Below, piece by piece: positions 1 through 5,083 of a stretch of 12,224 nt of DNA. The notes under the pieces were generated by a model, which made no database searches, was not told the DNA's origin, and saw nothing but the letters and a program-made list of their open reading frames with translations. The stretch is taken from the NCBI GenBank assembly GCA_945876665.1, contig CAMCPC010000015.1:1-12224 (forward strand), in the 5' to 3' direction. Position numbers and translations under genes: made by a program. Each line of letters begins with the position of its first letter. The first letter of the stretch is position 1. Origin of the DNA: an uncultured Oscillospiraceae bacterium (lineage in GTDB: Bacteria > Bacillota > Clostridia > UBA1381).

Positions 1-384
1 AGCTCGCTTCAAAAAGCGATAGAAATAAAACAGAATAACAATCTTGCGGTATTTATATGGAAGCTAAAAAATGAAACGATAAGAGTTCCTTACGCTGATA
101 TTTTGTACTTTGAAAGCTATAATCACAGTGTGAAGTTAGTTACGAAAAGCCATAAGAAGGATACTATTATCCCGTCTGTAACATTAAAAAAACTTTCGTC
201 TTATCTAAATATGGGTGTATTTATAAGATGCCACCAAAGCTTTATCGTAAACATATCTAATTATGATCGAGCGGGAAGAACGGAAATAATTATGGAAGGC
301 GCATCGGTACCTGTAAGCCGTAGATATTCGGGGAAGGTAAAGCTGATAATAGGCGAGGAACGGAGGAAACAGCTTTGGAATTGA
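1..384 (+). CDS. LytTR-family response regulator, C-terminal part (5' truncated by window edge)
   Basis: The frame is open from base 1 to the TGA at 382-384, giving 127 visible codons; the start lies outside the window. From about codon 17 to the end the protein is a LytTR DNA-binding domain. The family pattern is clear: RVPYADILYFES (codons 28-39), FIRCHQSFIVN (74-84) and VPVSRRYSGKV (103-113). In AgrA/ComE-like regulators this domain binds paired direct repeats upstream of promoters, and a receiver domain, which would lie upstream here, controls it by phosphorylation. The stop overlaps the TTG start of the ATPase protein by 10 bases, so the two are probably translationally coupled. A TTG at 103 could give a shorter frame, but it would cut through the LytTR domain and is not a credible start. 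The domain call is seen in the sequence; the receiver domain is inferred. Confidence 0.93.
   Translation, partial: SSLQKAIEIKQNNNLAVFIWKLKNETIRVPYADILYFESYNHSVKLVTKSHKKDTIIPSVTLKKLSSYLNMGVFIRCHQSFIVNISNYDRAGRTEIIMEGASVPVSRRYSGKVKLIIGEERRKQLWN
362..366 (+). promoter_or_regulatory. Ribosome binding site deciding a TTG start
   Basis: GGAGG lies 8 bases before the TTG at 375. The next candidate, an ATG at 399 (residue 9), has no SD at proper distance, so the TTG start is preferred. The site lies inside the end of the LytTR gene. Confidence 0.7.
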
Positions 385-1274
385 TTTGTAAAATATATAT
401 GGTTATTACTGTCATCGCTATGTTTATATGTCTTTTGTCGGCGTGCTTGAATTTGAGAAAACGAAACATTCAAAAATCAATCATAATGTTTTATGCGCTA
501 ATTCAGCTTATGTACATTCCGATAGGAATTCAAATAAGTATTCTCCATTCAAGCCCCATACACACAATTTTTCTTACGGCGACCGGAGCGGTAAGCTTTG
601 TACTTGTATATTTTTTATCAGGATATACAGCGAAGCAAATAAGACTTGAAAAAGCTTCACAGTTTCTTGACGAGCAAATTATTCTTCAGGACAGGCACAC
701 AAAGGAAATGAGCCTTCAGTACGAAAGCGTTGAAAGATTTAAAACAGAATTTAAGAACGCAATAGAAACAATAAGAGAGATAAATAAAAGCGGCAGCATC
801 AGTGATGTACAAAAATCAATAAACGAGCTTTCCGATAAAGTTCGCAATTCTGACAAGCTTCATTTTACAGGTATTCCTGCCATTGACAGCATTATATATT
901 TTAAGCTAAATACAGCAAAAGAGTATAACATCAAAATGAATATGAATGTGATAAGTATCAATTTAGGTCATATAAGCGAAATTGATATATGCAGCGTAAT
1001 AGCCAATCTTATGGATAATGCCATTGAAGCCTGCCTTAGGGAAACGGGCGAAAAGTATATCGATTTCAGTATAAAGTCAATTCACGGCTATCTTACAATA
1101 GGTACAAAAAATCCATGCAGCAGCTTTAGCGCGTCTACCAAGAAAAGCAATCCGAAAGAGCATGGGATAGGAATGATTATAATTGACGATATAGTCAAGC
1201 GTTACGGCGGTGAAGTAGAAAGAAAGTTGATTGACGGAGAAATTTTTATGACCGTCAGTATGATGGAGGTATAA
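375..1274 (+). CDS. AgrC-like membrane GHKL ATPase with degenerate H-box (phosphoacceptor His missing)
   Basis: This 299-residue protein starts with TTG. Three hydrophobic segments (about 5-25, 36-54 and 62-84) are followed by a coiled linker and a C-terminal GHKL ATPase domain (about 170-299). The N-box is at 209-220 (IANLMDNAIEAC, with N211 and D214), a G-box EHGIGM at 262-267, and the GG of the last box at 278-279. Between them, residues 115-153 align without gaps to the DHp hairpins of the next two proteins. The H-box, however, reads RFKTEFKNA: T124 stands where the phosphorylated His should be and A129 where the second His should be. It can therefore probably bind ATP but cannot autophosphorylate in the usual way. 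HPK10 (AgrC-type) kinases normally carry both parts in one chain. It lies between the LytTR regulator (10-base overlap) and the first H-box protein (2-base gap). It could be a trans-acting kinase for its neighbours or a pseudokinase. Confidence 0.85.
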   Translation: MELICKIYMVITVIAMFICLLSACLNLRKRNIQKSIIMFYALIQLMYIPIGIQISILHSSPIHTIFLTATGAVSFVLVYFLSGYTAKQIRLEKASQFLDEQIILQDRHTKEMSLQYESVERFKTEFKNAIETIREINKSGSISDVQKSINELSDKVRNSDKLHFTGIPAIDSIIYFKLNTAKEYNIKMNMNVISINLGHISEIDICSVIANLMDNAIEACLRETGEKYIDFSIKSIHGYLTIGTKNPCSSFSASTKKSNPKEHGIGMIIIDDIVKRYGGEVERKLIDGEIFMTVSMMEV

Positions 1275-1276
1275 AA

Positions 1277-2140
1277 ATGTTTCAATGGGATTTGATAACC
1301 GGATGGATAGCGGATACCCTTGTGTTTTTTGACTTTATGTGCAGAATGCGCGATCGAAGATATTCAAGACCTGCGACCCTTTTGGCGCTGATTGCGTGTA
1401 AGACTTTATTGATTTCTGTGGTTATCAATTTTTATGACCTTGTTCCATTAAAGCTGTTATGTACGTTTTCAGTTGGTCTATTATCCGCTGTGATATTGTT
1501 TCGCGGCACATTTTTTCAAAAGGCGACAGACGTGATATTCTTTTCTATGTTTTGTATATTGGGAGAGCTTGCGTCATATTTGATTGTTATTGCGGCAGGC
1601 GGCAGTATTGAGCTTATTCAGACGACTTTCTGGAGAATTGTAATATCCGTATTCACATATCTTACCGCGTTTCTTTTATGTCGTATATTCTCATCAGTGC
1701 GCAATAAGACGGTAAATCGCTATAAAAATACATATATTATCATTATTACAGCAATAGCTTTGCTTGTTATACTGGAAATGACAATTACTGCTCCGCTGAT
1801 GAACCCTATATCAAACGACAGACTTTTAAATACAACAAGGATATATGAGCTTTTATGCGCATTGCTTGGGGTCGTTAATATGCTAACGGTGATAATAATG
1901 CTTTCAAAAATGGAGCGATACGTTATGATTGAAGAGGACAATAGGATAAAAGAACAGTGTCTCTCTGAAAATCTCAAACAATACGATGAAATGCTCCACA
2001 AATACAGCGAGCTTAGAAAGCTTCGTCATGACTTTGCAAACCATGTTCAGACGATTTATATATTATCAGAGCAAGGAAACTCGGATGCTGCGTATAAATA
2101 TATATCTCAGCTTATGAAAACAATGGAGGATGAGGAATGA
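1277..2140 (+). CDS. Polytopic membrane protein with Spo0B-like DHp/H-box domain, no ATPase domain
   Basis: This 287-residue protein starts at an ATG with GGAGGT at 1265-1270. Six or seven hydrophobic segments (about 5-21, 34-52, 57-75, 84-108, 118-138, 152-172, 187-209) form an AgrC-like sensor region. A linker and a two-helix hairpin (about 240-285) follow. The hairpin holds a canonical H-box, KLRHDFANH, with phosphoacceptor candidate H251, then a GN turn and a second helix ending in an acidic tail. This matches the Sensor_kinase_SpoOB-type alpha-helical domain. An AgrC-type kinase would continue for roughly 130 more residues with a GHKL ATPase; here the gene stops. The truncation does not look accidental, because the next gene starts inside the stop codon and ends at the same architectural point. 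The likely role is membrane sensor and phosphoacceptor, needing an ATPase from elsewhere, plausibly the preceding gene. The ligand is unknown. Confidence 0.85.
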   Translation: MFQWDLITGWIADTLVFFDFMCRMRDRRYSRPATLLALIACKTLLISVVINFYDLVPLKLLCTFSVGLLSAVILFRGTFFQKATDVIFFSMFCILGELASYLIVIAAGGSIELIQTTFWRIVISVFTYLTAFLLCRIFSSVRNKTVNRYKNTYIIIITAIALLVILEMTITAPLMNPISNDRLLNTTRIYELLCALLGVVNMLTVIIMLSKMERYVMIEEDNRIKEQCLSENLKQYDEMLHKYSELRKLRHDFANHVQTIYILSEQGNSDAAYKYISQLMKTMEDEE

Positions 2141-2970
2141 ATTTAACAGAAATGCTGATTGGATATATGGCAGACCTTATAATTTTCTTTATATTTTTAA
2201 ATATATGCAGTCCGCCGAAATTTAATCCTATTTTAACGTTTGTTATCATGATTGCTATGAGAGTGGTTCTCTTTTTTATAATTCTTCCATTTTTGGATGT
2301 AAAGGCGCCGTATGCGCTGATAACGGGAATTCTTATGTCATGGCTGTTTTTTGAGGGCAGATTAAGAGACCATATAGCGAATGTTTTTCTTTTCTGGATG
2401 TCATGCGTGCTGTCGGAGTTCATCGTGATTGCAGTATTTTCCTTGATAAACGGTGGCAAGGCGATTATGCAGGCATTGGACACCTCAAGAGTCGCCCTGT
2501 CAATTACGAATTATTTCTTGATATTTGTTTTGTCCTGTCTCGCCGCATTATTTAAAAGGAAGAAAAATGTGGAATATTCAAATGCGCAGATCATTCTTAT
2601 ATGTGCGGCAGGTTTTATACCGGGACTTGATTTGCTATCGCTGGGTGTATTTACGATACTCTATCATGATATGCAATTCGCACTAATCGGCGGTTTGCTC
2701 GGGGCATTTGGGATGGTGATTGTTGCCGCGCTCGCAAGGCGCGTCACCATTGACGCACGGCGCGAAATGGAGCGAAGCTTTAAGCTTGAGCAGCTTGAAA
2801 TCCAGAAAAAGCAGTATTCCGAGATACAAATCAAATATGATACGGTCCGCAAATTAAGACACGATATAAATAATCATATTCAAACAATGATTATTCTTCA
2901 GGAAAATGGAAACACCGAGGCGATGGAACGGTATCTCGCAGAGCTGTATGAAAAATTGGAGATTGAATAA
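2137..2970 (+). CDS. Second polytopic membrane protein with Spo0B-like H-box domain, no ATPase domain (paralogue of preceding gene)
   Basis: This 277-residue protein has an ATG overlapping the previous stop (ATGA) and GGAGG at 2125-2129, so it is translationally coupled. It has about seven hydrophobic segments (about 4-24, 31-52, 57-72, 82-103, 117-138, 147-175, 181-200). A charged coiled linker (about 205-235) leads to a DHp-like hairpin with H-box KLRHDINNH; H242 is the candidate phosphoacceptor. The chain ends about 35 residues after the His, with no ATPase. It resembles the preceding protein over its whole length, most strongly in the hairpin: both have RKLRHD, NNH or NH, then QT, GN and a second helix. 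They look like an old tandem duplication whose sensor parts have diverged, perhaps to detect different signals. An intrinsic terminator starts 3 bases after the stop, so no ATPase domain has been lost to a downstream frameshift within this operon. Confidence 0.85.
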   Translation: MNLTEMLIGYMADLIIFFIFLNICSPPKFNPILTFVIMIAMRVVLFFIILPFLDVKAPYALITGILMSWLFFEGRLRDHIANVFLFWMSCVLSEFIVIAVFSLINGGKAIMQALDTSRVALSITNYFLIFVLSCLAALFKRKKNVEYSNAQIILICAAGFIPGLDLLSLGVFTILYHDMQFALIGGLLGAFGMVIVAALARRVTIDARREMERSFKLEQLEIQKKQYSEIQIKYDTVRKLRHDINNHIQTMIILQENGNTEAMERYLAELYEKLEIE

Positions 2971-2972
2971 CG

Positions 2973-3004
2973 TCCGTATGAGATTCTTCTTATACGGATT
3001 TTTT
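2973..3004 (+). terminator. Intrinsic (Rho-independent) terminator of the signalling operon
   Basis: An 11-bp stem (2973-2983 with 2988-2998, one G-T pair) closes a 4-base TTCT loop and is followed by six T (2999-3004). It lies directly after the stop of the second H-box gene and separates the signalling operon from the secreted-protein operon. Confidence 0.9.
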
Positions 3005-3118
3005 GTGTCAATTTCGCGGCTAAGTTTGTCAAATTTGCAAAGCTATTGAATAAATATTTATTTTATGATATTTAATTACAAAAAGACATTAAAATGATGA
3101 AGAAGGAGGAAACATACA
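3005..3118 (+). promoter_or_regulatory. Intergenic promoter region of the secreted-hydrolase operon, with possible LytTR-type direct repeat
   Basis: This AT-rich stretch lies between the terminator and the TTG start at 3119 and must hold the promoter if the downstream operon is transcribed separately. Two imperfect direct repeats, TGTGTCAATTT (3004-3014) and TTTGTCAAATT (3025-3035), match at 9 of 11 positions and are 21 bp apart, two helical turns. TAAGTTTGT (3021-3029) fits the LytTR half-site pattern as I recall it. Core promoter elements are not resolved. Weak options are TTGAAT (3046-3051) with TATTTA (3069-3074), spacer 17, or TTGCAA (3035-3040) with TATTTT (3059-3064), spacer 18. The promoter's existence is inferred from context. 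Confidence 0.4.
3103..3109 (+). promoter_or_regulatory. Ribosome binding site deciding a TTG start
   Basis: AAGGAGG ends 9 bases before the TTG at 3119, whose translation begins directly with a good signal peptide (MRKLLILF). No ATG in this frame lies near the SD, so the TTG start is well supported. Confidence 0.8.
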
Positions 3119-5065
3119 TTGAGAAAATTATTAATACTGTTTACAATAATGCTTTTCATGTCAACACTGACTTGTTATGCAGAAACAGAGCTAAAAGAAA
3201 ACAGTTTTCGATACAAAGATGGACTTCCTATTGAAACAGATATTGGATGCGAACATGAACAACCAAGCTTTTCACTTTTCTCAACGGAAAATACTCTTCG
3301 CGGAATTGATGTGAGTACCTTTCAGGGAGATATTGACTGGGAGCAAGTAAAAAACAGCGGTATCAATTTTGCCATAATACGCTGCGGCTATGGTGATGAC
3401 TTGGAGAAATATGATGACGCAAAATGGAAACGCAATGCCGACGAATGCACAAGACTCGGCATTCCCTTCGGAGCTTATTTATATTCATATGCGGCGAGCA
3501 TAGAAGAGGCACAAAGCGAGGTGGCGCATGCAATAAGGCTTCTGAAGGATTATAATTTATCCTATCCTATATATCTCGATTTAGAAGACACAAAAACGAC
3601 AGCGACCTGCACTAATGATATGATCGGTCAGATCGCCGACATATTCTGTACGGCTTTGCAAAATGAGGGATACGAGGTAGGAATATATGCGAATCTGGAT
3701 TGGTGGAACACCAGACTGACCAGCAATGTCTTTGAGAATCCGTCATGGCATAAATGGATAGCTCAATGGGCACCCGCGTGCACATACAATGGCACATATG
3801 ATATATGGCAATACTCTGGACATGGCAGCGTGCCCGGTATAAGCGGTGAGGTTGATCTTGACTATATGTATGTGCAAATCGAGCCTGAACCAACTGATGA
3901 TCCATATCCGAATACATATCAAAATACGGGCGATCTGCGAAAGGATATTGTCGGAGTCGCAAAAACCCAGATAGGCTATGAAGAACTAACAACTGCAAAT
4001 GGAACGCCTGTAGGTGATTCCGAAACCCCGTATTATACAAAATACGGAGCTGCTTACGGCAATCCTAATGGACATTGGTGTGCCTTTTTTGTTCTTTGGT
4101 GTGCAAAGCAAGCAGGTATTCCAACCTCTATAATTTGTCAGTCACCATCGTGCGGAAGCTGCAGCTATTTTATTAACTGGCTGAAGTCAAATCATTGTTG
4201 GAAGGATAAATCATATATTCCGCAGTACGGAGATTTAATTTTCTTTGATTGGGAACAGGATGGATCTTGTGACCATGTTGGGATTGTTCAGGGAGTAAGC
4301 GGAAGTACAATTTACACTATTGAAGGCAACACCGGCGGTGTAAATGGATATAAGGTTATGGAGCGAGACAGAAATGATTTTGTTTACGGATACGGCGTTC
4401 CTAACTATGAACTTATAGAAAAGATAAACGGTTACGGAAATAAGACACAGACGGCCTATATGCTTCCGGACTCCTCCTCCCAAACGATATGGGAAATATG
4501 GGAAAATGACGAGCTTCAGGTTCTTTGCCGTGACGGAAACTACTATTTAGTGCTTTACCCGTTTGAATATACCGGCAAATTTATTGCTGCATACGTACCT
4601 ACAGATGCCGTAAATCTCGACAAGTCTGTGCCGTTATCAGAAAGTTATTATAATATTTTATCAAACGGAATTATAAATAAAGACACAACAGTTTATCATA
4701 ATGCGTCGGAGGACGATATTCAAGGAAGCGGCAGTAATCATAAGGTGAGGACAACGCTCAATAAAAATGATAATGTAGAAGTTTTGTTTGAAGACGGTGA
4801 TTTTGTTTTTGTAAGGACTGATAAAATTACAGGGTATGTTCTTAGGTCAAGTGTTACATATGAAAATCCGGAGTCACTTTTGGGCGATATAAACGGTGAC
4901 GGCGTGGCAGATGCAGGTGACGCGGGTATGATTTTGAGATATGATGTCGGCTTAATCTCGCTGACAGAGGAACAAATAAAAAAAGGCGATGTGAACGGTG
5001 ACAATGTAACCGATGCAGGTGACGCGGGTGTGATTTTAAGAAAAGATGCGGGATTGATTAAATAA
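3119..5065 (+). CDS. Secreted modular peptidoglycan hydrolase: GH25 muramidase + CHAP + SH3-like + type I dockerin
   Basis: This 648-residue protein has a signal peptide at 1-21 (cut after YA). GH25 spans about 61-255: GIDVS with D64, YLDLED with D154 and E156, IWQYS at 229-233 and VDLDYM at 245-250. The acids match the D, D, E set of GH25 N-acetylmuramidases in kind and spacing. A CHAP domain follows at about 270-430, with C321 (HWCAFF), H386 (CDHVGIV) and E402/N404 (EGNT) as likely catalytic residues. CHAP enzymes cut peptide or amide bonds, so one chain could cut both glycan and peptide parts of the wall. Two SH3-like regions (about 440-498 and 518-581) may bind wall. The C-terminus (588-647) is a type I dockerin: two D-x-N-x-D calcium loops (from D590 and D624) with D601 and D635 at position 12. 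No LPXTG, SLH or lipobox is visible, so retention would rely on docking or wall binding. The next gene, 18 bases on, encodes a cohesin. Confidence 0.93.
   Translation: MRKLLILFTIMLFMSTLTCYAETELKENSFRYKDGLPIETDIGCEHEQPSFSLFSTENTLRGIDVSTFQGDIDWEQVKNSGINFAIIRCGYGDDLEKYDDAKWKRNADECTRLGIPFGAYLYSYAASIEEAQSEVAHAIRLLKDYNLSYPIYLDLEDTKTTATCTNDMIGQIADIFCTALQNEGYEVGIYANLDWWNTRLTSNVFENPSWHKWIAQWAPACTYNGTYDIWQYSGHGSVPGISGEVDLDYMYVQIEPEPTDDPYPNTYQNTGDLRKDIVGVAKTQIGYEELTTANGTPVGDSETPYYTKYGAAYGNPNGHWCAFFVLWCAKQAGIPTSIICQSPSCGSCSYFINWLKSNHCWKDKSYIPQYGDLIFFDWEQDGSCDHVGIVQGVSGSTIYTIEGNTGGVNGYKVMERDRNDFVYGYGVPNYELIEKINGYGNKTQTAYMLPDSSSQTIWEIWENDELQVLCRDGNYYLVLYPFEYTGKFIAAYVPTDAVNLDKSVPLSESYYNILSNGIINKDTTVYHNASEDDIQGSGSNHKVRTTLNKNDNVEVLFEDGDFVFVRTDKITGYVLRSSVTYENPESLLGDINGDGVADAGDAGMILRYDVGLISLTEEQIKKGDVNGDNVTDAGDAGVILRKDAGLIK
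4910..5029 (+). repeat. Tandem dockerin repeats, near-identical in DNA
   Basis: The same 18 bases (GATGCAGGTGACGCGGGT) occur at 4910-4927 and 5012-5029, 102 bases (34 codons) apart, inside the two dockerin segments. Similar sequence continues on both sides. They encode DAGDAG in both loops, so the residues expected at the cohesin-recognition positions (A and G before the last Asp) are the same in both halves. Confidence 0.9.
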
Positions 5066-5067
5066 AA

Positions 5068-5072
5068 AGGAG
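5068..5072 (+). promoter_or_regulatory. Ribosome binding site that favours ATG 5084 over GTG 5072
   Basis: AGGAG (5068-5072, within AAAAAGGAG) lies in the short gap after the dockerin gene and overlaps the GTG at 5072, so that GTG cannot be the start. The ATG at 5084 is 11 bases downstream and opens directly into MKKKIL, a typical signal-peptide start. Confidence 0.75.
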
Positions 5073-5083
5073 TGGGTTTTATT

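Noticed and set aside
103..384. TTG at 103 as the start of a 93-residue gene
   Set aside because: The same frame is open to base 1 and the LytTR domain begins before 103, so this is the end of a longer gene.
2100..2140. Loss of the ATPase domain of the first H-box protein by recent frameshift
   Set aside because: No ATPase-like sequence exists in any frame after the stop; the next gene begins at once within an ATGA overlap with a good SD.
3164..3178. Lipobox at the end of the dockerin protein's signal peptide (STLTC)
   Set aside because: The residues before Cys do not fit the lipobox pattern, and a standard cleavage site after YA follows.
3094..3235. Small + frame beginning at ATG 3094 (reads MMKKEETY), as a possible peptide signal gene
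   Set aside because: It has no SD, overlaps the real signal-peptide region of the dockerin gene in another frame, and shows no AgrD-like features.
5072..5083. GTG at 5072 as start of the cohesin protein
   Set aside because: The SD (5068-5072) overlaps this codon; ATG 5084 follows at a workable distance and begins a normal signal peptide.
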